From Elymus sibiricus (Eukaryota; Streptophyta; Magnoliopsida; Poales; Poaceae), in the NCBI GenBank assembly GCA_039707655.1, contig CM077673.1, positions 382,001-446,000 on the forward strand: DNA of 64,000 bases, written 5' to 3'. The position numbers and the translations under genes are program-made. The first letter of the stretch is position 1; each line of letters begins with the position of its first letter. The notes beneath the pieces are model-generated. The model had not been told where the DNA came from. It made no database searches and was given only the letters and a program-made list of their open reading frames with translations. Below are positions 51,911 to 63,600 of this stretch, one piece after another.

Positions 51911-52023
51911 AGCGGTAGTACCGCTCGTGAGCGGTAGTACCTCTCGTGAGCGGTAGTACCGCTTCACACAAGCGGTAGTACCGCTTACGCGGTAGTACTG
52001 CCTTACCAGCGGTAGTACCGCTT
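51911..52023. repeat. Palindromic mini-array in the 3' LTR (six copies)
   Basis: Six copies of a near-palindrome based on AGCGGTAGTACCGCT occur at about 51911, 51930, 51949, 51971, 51988 and 52008. They are separated by short spacers such as 'cgtg' and 'cacaca'. Each copy can fold on itself. Copy number differs from the other LTR. Confidence 0.85.
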
Positions 52024-53167
52024 AAGGCAGCAGCAAAACTTCCTTTTGCACTTTCCAATACCTCGTGGGTTTTACCCCTTTGGCCCATATAAAGTGTTGC
52101 TGCAGCCGAACACTTCGGTAAACATCTGGAACCCCTTCCGGTGAATTCCGGAACCCTTCCGGAGATCAAAACACTATTATCACATATATCAATCTGTACC
52201 TCCGGACTCTTCCGGAGATCCTTGTCATGTCCGGGATCTTATCCGAGACTCCGAACAACCTTCGGTCACCAACATAATAACTCAATTATACTAATCGTCA
52301 CCAAACGTTAAGTGTGTTGACCCTGCGGGTTCGAGAATATGTAGACATGACCGAGACACCTCTACGGTCAATAACCAATAGCGGGACCTGGATGCCCATA
52401 TTGGTTCCTACATATTTTACGAAGATCTATATCGGTCGAACCTCTATGTCAAGGATTCAGTTAATCCCGTATGCTGTTCCCTTTGTTCTTCGGTATGTTA
52501 CTTGCCCGAGATTCGATCATCGGTATCCCTATACCTAGTTCAATCTCGTTACCGGCAAGTCTCTTTACTCGTTCCGTAATACAAGATCCCATGGCTAACA
52601 CCTTAGTCACATTGCTTGCAAGGCTTATAGTGATGTTGTATTACCGAGTGGGCCCTGAGGTACCTCTCCGTCACACGGAGTAACAAATCCCAGTCTTGAT
52701 CCATGCCCACTCAACAGACACCCTCGGAGATACCTGTAGAGCATCTTTATAGTCACCCAGTTACGTTGTGACGTTTGATACACACAAGGCATTCCTCCGG
52801 TGTCAGTGAGTTGCATGATCTCATGGTTATAGGAACAGATACTTGACATGCAGAAAACTATAGCAATAAACTGACACGATCATATGCTATGTTTATAGTT
52901 TGGGTCTTGTCCATCACATCATTCTCCTAATGATGTGATCCCGTTATCAAATGACATCTCATGTCTATGGCTAGGAAACCTTGACCATCTTTGATCAACG
53001 AGCTAGTCTATTAGAGGCATACTAGGGACACAGTGTTGTCTATGTACCCACACATGTATTTGAGTTTCCAATCAATACAATTATAGCATGGATAATAAAC
53101 GATTATCATGAACAAGGAAATATAATAATAACCATTTTATTATTGCCTCTAGGACATATTTCCAACA

Positions 53168-53184
53168 GTCTCCCACTTGCACTA
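53168..53184 (-). other. Polypurine tract (plus-strand priming site)
   Basis: On the minus strand the sequence next to the 3' LTR reads TAGTGCAAGTGGGAGAC. The purine-rich AAGTGGGAGA lies directly at the LTR border, the usual place for the primer of second-strand DNA synthesis. Confidence 0.85.
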
Positions 53185-53217
53185 GAGTCAATAATCTAGC
53201 TCACATCACTCTGTGAT

Positions 53218-53510
53218 TTACATTGTAATGAATCTAACACCCATATAGTTCTGGTGTTGATCATGTTTAGCCCTTGGAAGAGGTTTAGTCATCGGATCAG
53301 CAACATTCAGATCCGTGTGCACTTTGCAAATATTTATGTCGTCCTCCTTGATGCAATCGCGGATGGAATTGAAACATCGCTTTATGTGTCTGGTCCTCTT
53401 GTGAAACCTGGGTTCCTTGGCTAGAGCAATGGCACCAGTGTTGTCACAGAACAGAGTCCTTGGGTTAGTGCACTAGGCACTACTCCAAGATCTGTCATGA
53501 ACTCCTTCAT
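53218..53510 (-). pseudogene. pol: pol: RNase H C-terminal remnant
   Basis: Pol-like coding sequence continues past the stop for about 40 bases. A frameshift follows near 53465-53475. The last part (about 53218-53465) then reads in another frame to a TAA at 53218-53220, 50 bp from the 3' LTR. It is recognised by the RNase H tail pattern ('CDNTGAIALAKEP'). No single frame covers it. Confidence 0.75.
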
Positions 53511-53867
53511 CTAGACACCTTCCTTCGCCGCCTCCGAGGCAGCGATGTACTCCGCTTCACATGTAGAATCTGCTACTACGCTTTGCTTGGAACTGCACCA
53601 GCTAACCGCACCCCCATTGAGAATAAATACGTATCTGGTTTGCGACTTAGAGTCATCCGGATCAGTGTCAAAGCTTGCATCGACGTAACCCTTTATGACG
53701 AGCTCTTGATCACCTCCATAAACGAGAAGCATGTCCTTAGTCCTTTTCAGGTACTTCAGGATATTCTTGACCACCGTCCAGTGTTCCATTCTTGGATCAC
53801 TTTGAAACCTTCCGGCCATACTTATGGCAAGGCTGACATCGGGTCTTGTGCACAGCATTGCATACAT
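53511..53867 (-). pseudogene. pol: pol: RNase H domain, first part
   Basis: This 118-residue segment has the copia RNase H features 'GYVDASFDTDPDDSKS' and 'STCEAEYIAASEAAKEGV'. They carry acidic residues of the DEDD type. It ends at a TAG (53511-53513) where related elements continue, so it is cut by a nonsense change. Confidence 0.9.
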
Positions 53868-53875
53868 GATAGAGC

Positions 53876-54160
53876 CTATGGCTGAAGCATAGAGACGACA
53901 CTCATCTTTTCTCTATCTTCTGCAGTTACTGGGCATTGAGTCTTACTCAACTTCACACCTTGCAAAACAGGCAAGAACCCCTTCTTGGACTGATCCATTT
54001 TGAACGTCTTCAAAATCTTATCAAGGTATGTGCTTTGTGAAAGTCCTATTAAACGTCTTGATCTATCTCTATAGATCTTGATGCCTAATATGAAAGCAGC
54101 TTCTCCTAGGTCCTTCATTGAAAAACTCTTGTTCAAATATTCCTTCACGCTTTCCAACAT
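53876..54160 (-). pseudogene. pol: pol: end of reverse transcriptase and connection region
   Basis: This 94-residue segment continues reverse transcriptase directly after the YVDD region but in another frame ('MKDLGEAAFILGIKI', 'GLSQSTYLDKILKTF'). It ends at a TAG that is out of frame with the next pol piece. That piece resumes around 53900, indicating another small indel near 53898-53910. Confidence 0.9.
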
Positions 54161-54162
54161 TT

Positions 54163-56220
54163 CTATATTGTTCCAATCAGTAATATGTCATCCACATATA
54201 ATATTAGAAACGCTATAGAGCTCCCACTCACTTTCTTGTAAATACAAGCTTCTCCGTAAACTTGTATAAACCCGAACGCTTTCATCACCTCATCAAAGCG
54301 AAGATTCCAACTCCGAGATGCTTGCACCAGTCCATAAATGGATCGTTGGAGTTTGCAAACTTTGTCAGCATTCTCTGGATCGACAAAACCTTCTGGTTGC
54401 ATCATATACAACTCTTCCTTAAGGAAACCGTTAAGGAACGCTGTTTTGACATCCATCTGCCAAATTTCATAATCGAAAAAGGCAGCTATTGCTAACATGA
54501 TTCTGACAGACTTAAGCATCGCTACGGGTGAGAAGGTCTCATCGTAGTCAACTCCTTGAACTTGTGAAAAACCCTTTGCCACAAGTCGAGCTTTATAGAC
54601 GGTGACATTACCGTCCGCGTCCGTCTTCCTCTTAAAGATCCATTTGTTCTGAATGGCCTTACGCCCTTCAGGTAATACTTCCAAAGTCCATACTTTGTTT
54701 TCATACATGGATCCCATCTCGGATTTCATGGCCTCTAACCATTTCTCGGAATCCGGGCCCACCATCGCTTCTCCATAGCTCGTAGGTTCATCGTTGTCCA
54801 ACAACATGACCTCTAAGACAGGGTTGCCGTACCACTCAGGAGCAGTACGCGTACTTGTCGACCTACGAGGTTCGATAGCAACTTGATCCGAAGCTTCATG
54901 ATCATCATCATTAACATCCTCTTCAACTGATGTAGGCTCTACAGAAACATCTTTCTGCGCTGCGCTACTCTCTGGTTGAAGTAAAGGTTCAATAACCTCA
55001 TCAAGTTCTATCTTCCTCCCACTCAATTCTTTCGAGAGAAACTCTTTCTCAAGAAATGTTCCGTTTTTAGCGACAAACACTTTGCCTTCGGATCTGAGAT
55101 AGAAGGTATACCCAACTGTCTCTTTTGGGTATCCTATGAAGATGCATTTCTCCGCTTTGGGTTCCAGCTTTTCAGGCTGAAGCTTTTTGACATAAGCATC
55201 ACGTCCCCAAACTTTAAGAAACGACATCTTTGGCTTCTTGCCAAACCACAGTTCATATGGCGTCGTCTCAACGGATTTCGATGGTGCCCTATTTAAAGTG
55301 AATGCAGCTGTCTCTAATGCATAACCCCAAAACGATAGTGGCAAATCGGCAAGAGACATCATAGATCGCACCATATCCAATAAGGTTCGATTACGACGTT
55401 CGGACACACCATTACGCTGTGGTGTTCCAGGCGGTGTCAATTGTGAAACAATTCCACACTCTCTTAAGTGACTGCCAAACTCATAACTCAGATATTCTCC
55501 TCCTCGATCAGATCGTAGGAATTTAATCTTCTTGTTACGATGATTCTCAACTTCACTCTGAAATTGCTTGAACTTTTCAAACGTTTCAGACTTGTGTTTC
55601 ATTAAGTAAATATACCCATATCTACTTAAGTCATCAGTGAAGGTGAGAAAGTAACGATAACCACCACGCGCCTCAATGCTCATCGGACCGCACACATCAG
55701 TATGTATGATTTCCAACAAGTCACTTGCCCGTTCCATTGTTCCAGAGAACGGCGTCTTAGTCATCTTGCCCATGAGGCATGGCTCACATGTGTCAAGTGA
55801 TTGAAAATCAAGTGACTCCAAAAGTCCATCAGCATGGAGCTTCTTCATGCGTTTTACGCCAATATGACCTAAACGGTAGTGCCACAAGAAAGCGGTATTA
55901 TCATTATCAATTCTACATCTTTTGGCATCAATGTTATGAACATGTGTATCATCACTATCGAGATTCAATAAGAATAAACCCCTCACATTGGGTGCATGAC
56001 CATAAAAGATATTACTCATGTAAATAGAACAACCATTATTCTCAGATTTAAATGAGTAACCGTCTCGCAATAAACAAGATCCAGATATAATGTTCATGCT
56101 TAACGCAGGCACTAAATAACAATTGTTCAGGTTCATCACTAATCCCGATGGTAATCGAAGAGCGAGCGTGCCGACGGCGATCACATCAACCTTGCAACCA
56201 TTTCCCACGCGCATCGTCAC
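54163..56220 (-). pseudogene. pol: pol: protease end, integrase and reverse transcriptase
   Basis: This is a 685-residue open segment and the largest intact piece of the element. The zinc-binding HHCC domain ahead of integrase has H114, H119, C145 and C148. The integrase core has the D-D-E triad at D175 ('HTDVCGP'), D238 ('RSDRGGEY') and E274 ('GVSERRN'). Copia-type reverse transcriptase runs from about residue 494, with 'MDVKTAFLNG' at 589-598 and the catalytic YVDD at 675-678. The segment ends seven residues after YVDD at a stop created by a frameshift near 54165-54175. Its apparent start at 56220 is a GTG codon within the pol reading frame, not a real initiation site. Integrase before reverse transcriptase identifies Ty1/copia. 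Confidence 0.95.
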
Positions 56221-56960
56221 TTCGTCCTTTGCCAGCCTCGTCTATTCCGCACTTCCTGTTTTGAGTTGCAAATGTGAGCAAACGCACCGGTATCAAATAC
56301 CCAGGCACTACAACGAGAGTTGGTAAGGTACACATCAATAACATGTATATCATATATACTTTGTTTGTTGTTGGCCGCCTTCTTGTCAGCCAAATACTTG
56401 GGGCAGTTCCGCTTCCAGTGACCAGTTCCCTTGCAATGAAAGCACTCAGTTTCAGGCTTGGGTCCGGCCTTGGGTTTCTTCACGGGAGGAGCAACTGCTT
56501 TGCCACTCTTCTTGGAGTTACCCTTCTTACCCTTGCCATTCTTCTTGAAACTAGTGGTTTTATTGACCATCAACACTTGATGCTCCTTCTGAATCTCAGA
56601 CTCAGCGACTTTCAACATCGCAAACAGCACGGCGACTGACTTGTTCATCCTGTGCATGTTATAGTTCAACACGAAGCTCTTGTAGGTAGGTGGCAATGAT
56701 TGAAGAACTCTGTCAGTGATAGCCTCTGGCGGAAGGGGCATCCCCAATTCAGCCAGACGGGTGGAGTACCCAGACATTCTAAGTATGTGATCACTGACAG
56801 ACCCGTTCTCCTCCATCTTGCAAGCATAGAACTTATCGGAGGTCTCATACCTCTTGATCCGGGCATTCTTCTGAAAGATAAACTTCAACTCCTGGAACAT
56901 ATCATATGCTCCATGACGTTCAAAACGTCTTTGAAGACCCGGTTCTAAGCCATACAACAT
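56217..56960 (-). pseudogene. gag: gag C-terminal part with zinc knuckle, then start of protease
   Basis: This 247-residue segment is in frame with the N-terminal gag piece. It contains the copia Gag region ('RVLQSLPPTYKSFVLNY', residues 84-100), a lysine-rich stretch (139-168) and a CCHC zinc knuckle, C173-x2-C176-x4-H181-x4-C186, which binds RNA in related elements. The aspartic protease active-site motif DTGA follows at residues 223-226. Shortly after it the frame is lost by a small indel around 56236-56260, and the rest of protease continues in another frame from about 56235. Gag and Pol are normally one frame in copia elements, so this is decay. Confidence 0.9.
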
Positions 56961-56966
56961 TGCACA

Positions 56967-57197
56967 CTAAACTATTGAGTAATCATCAGAACGAGCCTGC
57001 CAGGCGTTCACAACGTCTGGAGACTCAACTGGAGCGGGTGGATCACCAAGCGGTGCATCAAGGACATAAGCCTTCTGGGAAGCCGTAAGGATAATCCTTA
57101 GATTACGGGCCCAGTCCACAAAGTTACTTCCATCATCTTTCAACTTAGCTTTCTCTAGGAACGCATTAAAATTCAAGGGTGCTACTGCGCGAGCCAT
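56967..57197 (-). pseudogene. gag: gag, N-terminal part (interrupted by a stop)
   Basis: A 76-residue frame starts with MARAVAPLNFNAF and contains 'WARNLRIIL' and 'DAPLGDPP', features of the capsid-region start of BARE1-type Gag. The ATG at 57195-57197 is taken as the start because it opens the first Gag-like sequence after the leader. The frame ends at a TAG (56967-56969). The next 247-residue Gag segment continues in the same frame two codons later, so the stop is a single nonsense change inside gag and not a natural end. Gag would form the cytoplasmic virus-like particle. This copy cannot make the full protein. Confidence 0.9.
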
Positions 57198-58451
57198 GAT
57201 CTACAACATAAATAGTGCAAAGACAACTTAGACTATTGTTCAAGATAATGAGTTTAGTTAATCATATTACTTAAAAACTCCCACTCAAATTGACATCCCT
57301 CCGGTCATTCGAGTTTCACATGATCCAAATCAACCAACTCAAGTCCGATCATCACGTGAGTTAAGGTGGTTTCAATGGTGAACATCTTCATGTTGATCAT
57401 ATCTACTATATGACTCATGTTGGACCTTTCGGTCTCTTGTGTTCCGAGGCCATGTCTGTACATGCTAGGCTCGTCAAGTTTAACCCGAGTGTTTCCGCAC
57501 GTGCAACACTCGCTTGCACCCGTTGTATGCAAACATAGAGTCTATCACACCCGATCATCACGTGGTGTCTCGAAACGACGAACTTTCGCAACGGTGCACA
57601 CTCGGGGATAACACAATTTTATCTTGAAATTTAAGTGAGGGATCACCTTATAATGCTACCGTCGTCCTAAGCAAAATAAGATGCATAAAAGGATTAACAT
57701 CACATGCAAATCATAAGTGACACGATATGGCCCTGAACTTGTGCTTTTGATCTCCATCTCCAAAGCACCGGCGTGATCTCCATCGTCACCGGCATGACAC
57801 CATGATCTCCATAATCTTGATCTCCATCAACGTGTCGCCATGAGGTTGTCGCGCCGACTGTTGCTTCCACGACTATTGCTAACTCATAGCGATAAAGTAA
57901 AGCAAAACAGCGAAAATAATTAAAGACAACTCTATGGCTCCTGCTAGTTGCCGTACTCATCGACATGCAAGTCGTGATATTCTATACAACACATGATCAT
58001 CTCATACATCACATATATCTCATCATGTAATTGGTCATATCACATCACAACATACCCTGCAAAAACAAGTTAGACGTCCTCTAATTGTTGTTGCAAGTTT
58101 TACGTGCCTGCTACGGGTATCTAGCAAGAACGATTCTTACCTACGCAAAACCACAACGTGGTGTAGTGATTGCTTTTTGATCTTCAAAAATAACCCTCTT
58201 CATTGAACCGATTCAACTAAAGTGAGAGAGACAGACACCCGCCAGTCACCTTTATGCAACAAGTGCACGCAGCGGTGAAACCAGTCTCGCATAAGCATAC
58301 GCGTAATGTCGGTCCAGGCCGCTTCATCTCACAATACCGCCGAATCAAGTATCAACTAGTAACGGCAAGCAATATGTATACACCCACGCCCACAACTCCT
58401 TTGTGTTCTACTCGATATCTCATCTACGCATAGACCTAGCTCTGATACCAC
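57198..58451 (-). other. Untranslated leader of the copia element
   Basis: This is about 1.25 kb between the primer-binding site and the gag start. It has only short unrelated frames and no recognisable domain. A long leader at this place is normal for BARE1-type elements. It would hold packaging and dimerisation signals, none of which I can pinpoint. Confidence 0.75.
58439..58450 (-). other. Primer-binding site for initiator tRNA-Met
   Basis: On the minus strand TGGTATCAGAGC lies one base inside the 5' LTR. It is complementary to the 3' end of plant initiator tRNA-Met, the usual first-strand primer of copia elements. All 12 bases match the standard motif. Confidence 0.93.
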
Positions 58452-58909
58452 TGTTGGGGAACAATGCATGGGAAACAAAAAAATTTCCTACGCACACGCA
58501 AGATCTATCCATGGTGATGAGCATCTACGAGAGGGAGAGTGAATCTACATACCCTTGTAGATCGCTAAGCGGAACCGTTAAGAAACGCGGTTGATGTAGT
58601 CGAACGTCTCCGCGATCCAAATCGCAAGTCGTCCCTCGATCCGATCATGAACTAGTGCCGAACGGATGGCACCTCCGTGTTCAACACACGTACGGCTTGA
58701 TGACGCCTTCACCTCCTCGATCCAGCGAGCGATGGTGAAGTACTAGATGAGTTCCGGCAGCACGATGGCGTGGTGATGGTGGTGAGGAACAATCTCTGCA
58801 GGGCTTCGCCAAGCTCTACGGAGGTTATGACGGAGGAACTAGAGGGCTAGGGTTGCCGGCACACGGCTTGGGAAATCCTGATGTGTCCCGTGTGCTAGCC
58901 CTGCCCCTC

Positions 58910-58918
58910 TATTTATAT
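58910..58918 (-). promoter_or_regulatory. TATA-like box in the 5' LTR
   Basis: On the minus strand ATATAAATA is followed by 'gaggggcagggc'. It lies in the second half of the LTR, where the promoter of an LTR retrotransposon is expected. The same motif is conserved in the 3' LTR at 51783-51791. The assignment is by motif and position only. Confidence 0.55.
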
Positions 58919-59037
58919 GTTGAGCCCTGGGGTCTAAACTTGGAGAGAAAACCTCTACAAGGTCGGTTTTGCCCGCACAACGTCGGTTTGGCCCGCAAGA
59001 AAAGAGTCCAACTCGGATCCCTGCAGTACCACGCACA

Positions 59038-59132
59038 AGCGGTAGTACCGCTCGTGAGCGGTAGTACCGCTTCACACAAGCGGTAGTACTGCTTACGCGG
59101 TAGTACTACCTTACCAGCGTTAGTACCGCTTA
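59038..59132. repeat. Palindromic mini-array in the 5' LTR (five copies)
   Basis: Five copies of the same near-palindrome occur at about 59038, 59057, 59079, 59096 and 59117. The last is changed to 'agcgttagtaccgct'. One ~19-bp unit fewer than in the 3' LTR explains most of the 18-bp length difference between the two LTRs. Confidence 0.85.
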
Positions 59133-60276
59133 AGGCAGCAACAAAACTTCCTTTTGCACTTTCCAATACCTCGTGGGTTTTACCCCTTTGGCCCATATGA
59201 AGTGTTGCTGCACCTGGACACTTCGGTAAACATCCGGAACCCCTTCCGGTGATTTCCAGAACCCTCCCGGAAATCAAAACCCTATTATCACATATATCAA
59301 TCTTTACCTCCGGACTCTTCCGGAGATCCTCGTCATGTCCGGGATCTTATTCTAGACTCCGAACAACCTTCGGTCACCAACATAATAATGCAATTATACT
59401 AATCGTCACCAAACGTTAAGTGTGTAGACCCTGCGGGTTCGAGAACTATGTAGACATGACCGAGACACCTCTACGGTCAATAACCAATAGCGGGACCTGG
59501 ATGCCCATATTGGTTCCTACATATTCTACGAAGATCTATATCGGTCGAACCTCTATGTCAAGGATACAGTTAATCCCGTATGATGTTCCCTTTGTTCTTC
59601 GGTATGTTACTTGCCCGAGATTCGATCGTCGGTATCCCTATACCTAGTTCAATCTCGTTACCGGCAAGTCTCTTTACTCGTTCCGTAATACAAGATCCCG
59701 TGGCTAACACCTTAGTCACATTGCTTGCAAGGCTTATAGTGATGTTGTATTACCGAGTGGGCCCTGAGATACCTCTCCGTCACACGGAGTAACAAATCCC
59801 AGTCTTGATCCATGCCCACTCAACAGACACCCTCGGAGATACCTGTAGAGCATCTTTATAGTCACCCAGTTACGTTGTGACGTTTGATACACACAAGGCA
59901 TTCCTCCGGTGTCACTGAGTTGCATGATCTCATGGTCATAGGAACAGATACTTGACATGCAGAAAACTATAGCAATAAACTGACACGATCATATGCTATG
60001 TTTATAGTTTGGGTCTTGTCCATCACATCATTCTCCTAATGATGTGATCCCGTTATCAAATGACATCTCATGTCTATGGCTAGGAAACCTTGACCATCTT
60101 TGATCAACGAGCTAGTCTATTAGAGGCATACTAGGGACACATTGTTGTCTATGTACCCACACATGTATTTGAGTTTCCAATCAATACAATTAAAGAATGG
60201 ATAATAAACGATTATCATGAACAAGGATATATAATAATAACCATTTTATTATTGCCTCTAGGGCATATTTCCAACA

Positions 60277-60281
60277 GTTAC
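60277..60281. other. Target-site duplication, right (GTTAC)
   Basis: This is the second copy of the 5-bp target sequence, followed by 'agcatgtcacacgg', which is the correct continuation of the monomer interrupted at 51324. Confidence 0.95.
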
Positions 60282-60692
60282 AGCATGTCACACGGCGAAA
60301 ACAAGGAGAATAAGGCATATAGCCGCGGGATTTTCTTGAATTTACGGCCAAATGTGATTGCCCGGATCATAGAGCATCGGTAGAAAGCTACGTTTGTCCC
60401 TACCAAGGGGACTAATGTCTATAATCAACATAATCTCTCGAATTTCCTTCAAAAGGAAGTGCCAATGGGTTGAGAAACTTGTCCGAAAAACAACGCCGAA
60501 TGATGTTCTTTGACTTTCAGGCCCAAAAAGTACTGCTTAACTCCAAATTTGAGGGTACTCAGGCATCCTGGCGCAAGTGGGGAGTATTTTATAGATTCAC
60601 ACGCTCGTCGCGAGCATTTTGAGTACTTGTCGGTCCGAAACGGACACCGAATGACAAAGTTATGACCATTTTAGTGAACACCGGTCCATTTT

Positions 60693-63600
60693 ATGGCAGT
60701 CCTTGAAAGAACTTCATTTTCCCGTGATGCTTTTTGCCTCACCGCCCCAAAATTTTGTGTCCTCGATAGTGGAGATATTGTTTCCAGATATATATTGACC
60801 GATGCCAGGAATGGCCTTTCGTTCTTGGCTGTCACACACATAAGCTACAGCATGTCACCCGGCGAAAACAAGGAGAATAAGGCATATAGCCACGAGATTT
60901 TCTTGAATTTACGGCCAAATGGGATTGCCCGGATCATAGAGCATCTGCAGAAAGCTGTGTTTGTCCCTACCAAGGGGACTAATGTCTATAATCAACGTAA
61001 TCTCTCGAATTTCCTTCAAAAGGAAGTGCCAATGGGTTGAGAAACTTGTCCGAAAAACAGCGGCGAATGATGTTCTTTGACTTTCAGGCCCAAAAAGTCC
61101 TGCTTAACTCCAAATTTGAGGGTACTCAGGCATCCTGGCACAAGCTGGGAGTATTTTTTAGATTCGCACGCTCTCCGCGAGCATTTTGAGTACTTGTGGG
61201 TCCGAAACGGACACATAATGACAAAGTTATGACCGTTTTAGTGAACACCGGTCCATTTTTTGGCAGTCCTTGAAAGAACTTCATTTTCCCATGACGCTTT
61301 TTGCCTCACCGCCCCAACATTTTGTGTCCTCGATAGTGGAGATATTGTTTCCACATATATATTGACCGATGCCAGGAATGCCTTTCGTTCCTGGCTGTCA
61401 CACACATAAGTTATAGAATGTCACACGACGAAAACAAGGAGAATAAGGCATATAGCCGCTGGATTTTCTTGAATTTACGGCCAAATGGGATTGCCCGGAT
61501 CATAGAGCATATGCAGAAAGCTACGTTTGTCCCTACCTGGGGGACCAATGTCTATAATCAACGTAATCTCTTGAATTTCCTTCAAAAGGAAGTGCCAATG
61601 GGTTGAGAAACTTGTCTGAAAAACAGCGGCGAATGATGTTCTTTGACTTTCAGGGCCAAAAAGTCCTGCTTAAGGCCGAATTTGAGGGTACTCCGGGCAT
61701 CCTGGTGCAAGTGGGGAGTATTTTCTGCATTCGCACGCTCGTCGCGAGCATTTTGAGTCCTTGTCGGTCCGAAACGGACACCGAATGACAAAGTTATTTC
61801 CGTTTTAGTGAACACTGGCCCATTTTATGGCAGTCCTTGAAAGAACTTCATTTTCCCGTGACGCTTTTTGCCTCACGGCCCCGAAATTTTGTGTCCTCGA
61901 TAGTGGAGATATTGCTTCCACATATATATTGACTGATGCCAGGAATGCCCTTTCGTTCTTGGTTGTCACACACATAAGTTACAACATGTCACACGGCGAA
62001 AACAAGGAGAATAAGGCATATAGCCACTGGATTTTCTTGAATTTACGGCCAAATGGGATTGCCCGGATCATAGAGCATCAGTTGAAAGCTACGTTTGCCC
62101 CTACCAGGGGGACTAATGTCTATAATCAACGTAATCTCCCGAATTTCCTTCAAAAGAAAGTGCCAATGGGTTGATAAACTTGTCCGGAAAACAGCGGCGA
62201 ATGATGTTCTTTGACTTTCAGGCCCAAAAAGTCCTGCTTAACTCCAAATTTGAGGGTACTCAGGCATCCTGGCGCAAGTGGGGAGTATTTTCTAGATTCA
62301 CACGCTCGTCGCGAGCATTTTGAGTACTTGTCGGTCCGAAATGGACACCGAATGACAAAGTTATGACCATTTTAGTGAACACTGGTCCATTTATGGCAGT
62401 CCTTGAAAGAACTTCATTTTCCCGTGACGCTTTTTGCCTCACCGCCCCAAAATTTTGTGTCCTCGATAGTGGAGATATTGTTTCCAGATATATATTGACC
62501 GATGCCAGGAATGGCCTTTCGTTCTTGGCTGTCACACACATAAGCTACAGCATGTCACACGGCGAAAACAAGGAGAATAAGGCATATAGCCACGGGATTT
62601 TCTTGAATTTACGGCCAAATGGGATTGCCCGGATCATAGAGCATCTGCAGAAAGCTGTGTTTGTCCCTACCAAGGGGACTAATGTCTATAATCAACGTAA
62701 TCTCTTGAATTTCCTTCAAAAGGAAGTGCCAATGGGTTGAGAAACTTGTCCGAAAAACAGCGGCGAATGATGTTCTTTGACTTTCTTGCCCAAAAAGTCC
62801 TGCTTAACTCCAAATTTGAGGGTACTCAGGCATCCTGGCACAAGCTAGGAGTATTTTCTAGATTCGCACGCTCTCCGCGAGCATTTTGAGTACTTGTGGG
62901 TCCGAAACGGACACATAATGACAAAGTTATGACCGTTGTAGTGAACACCGGTCCATTTTATGGCAGTCCTTGAAAGAACTCCATTTTCCCATGACGCTTT
63001 TTGCCTCACCGCCCCAACATTTTGTGTCCTCGATAGTGGAGATATTGTTTCCACATATATATTGACCGATGCCAGGAATGCCCTTTCGTTCTTGGCTGTC
63101 ACACACATAAGTTATAGAATGTCACACGACGAAAACAAGGAGAATAAGGCATATAGCCGCTGGATTTTCTTGAATTTACGGCCAAATGGGATTGCCCGGA
63201 TCATAGAGCATATGCAGAAAGCTACGTTTGTCCCTACCTAGGGGACCAATGTCTATAATCAACGTAATCTCTTGAATTTCCTTCAAAAGGAAGTGCTAAT
63301 GGGTTGAGAAACTTGTCCGAAAAACAGCGGCGAATGATGTTCTTTGACTTTCAGGGCCAAAAAGTCCTGCTTAAGGCCGAATTTGAGGGTACTCCGGGCA
63401 TCTTGGTGCAAGTGGGGAGTATTTTCTGCATTCGCACGCTCGTCGCGAGCATTTTGAGTCCTTGTCGGTCCGAAACGGACACCGAATGACAAAGTTATTT
63501 CCGTTTTAGTAAACACTGGCCCATTTTATGGCAGTCCTTGAAAGAACTTCATTTTCCCGTGACGCTTTTGGCCTCACGGCGCCCAAATTTTGTGTCCTCG

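Larger units (their letters stand above)
51325..53167 (-). repeat. 3' LTR of the copia element (1843 bp)
   Basis: It begins on the plus strand with 'tgttggggaacgttgcatgg' and ends with 'gacatatttccaaca', so it has the TG...CA boundaries of an LTR. It matches the LTR at 58452-60276 along its whole length, with roughly 55 substitutions by hand count. It also has one extra ~19-bp unit in the palindromic 'agcggtagtaccgct' array near 51911-52023. It is the downstream LTR in element orientation because the polypurine tract lies at its right edge. Confidence 0.95.
51325..60276 (-). mobile_element. Ty1/copia LTR retrotransposon, BARE1/Angela type (8952 bp, degenerate)
   Basis: This is a complete-length element on the minus strand, inserted in a satellite monomer and flanked by the perfect 5-bp duplication GTTAC. 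Two ~1.83-kb LTRs start with TGTTGGAAATATG and end with ...CCCCAACA on the minus strand, as in the Triticeae BARE1/Angela/WIS lineage. The internal order from right to left is primer-binding site, long leader, gag, protease, integrase, reverse transcriptase, RNase H and polypurine tract, which is the copia order (integrase before reverse transcriptase). The coding region has at least two in-frame stops and several frameshifts, so this copy cannot encode its own proteins. The family assignment rests on recognition of the LTR ends and internal layout. Confidence 0.95.
58452..60276 (-). repeat. 5' LTR of the copia element (1825 bp)
   Basis: It begins on the plus strand with 'tgttggggaacaatgcatgg' and ends with 'gggcatatttccaaca'. 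The primer-binding site lies one base beyond its left edge, which makes it the upstream LTR of the minus-strand element and the one that would carry the active promoter. A TATA-like motif is present at 58910-58918. Confidence 0.95.

Noticed and set aside
51712..52169. Frames of 60-120 codons inside the LTRs (also 58839-59277)
   Set aside because: They lie in LTR promoter and palindrome sequence, overlap each other on both strands and have no known domain.
53583..53885. Plus-strand frames opposite gag-pol (also at 54262, 55779 and 56274)
   Set aside because: These are shadows of the minus-strand pol and gag coding sequence.
57305..58594. Short frames in the copia leader and around the primer-binding site
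   Set aside because: They have no similarity to known proteins and lie in the untranslated leader. They are consistent with chance.
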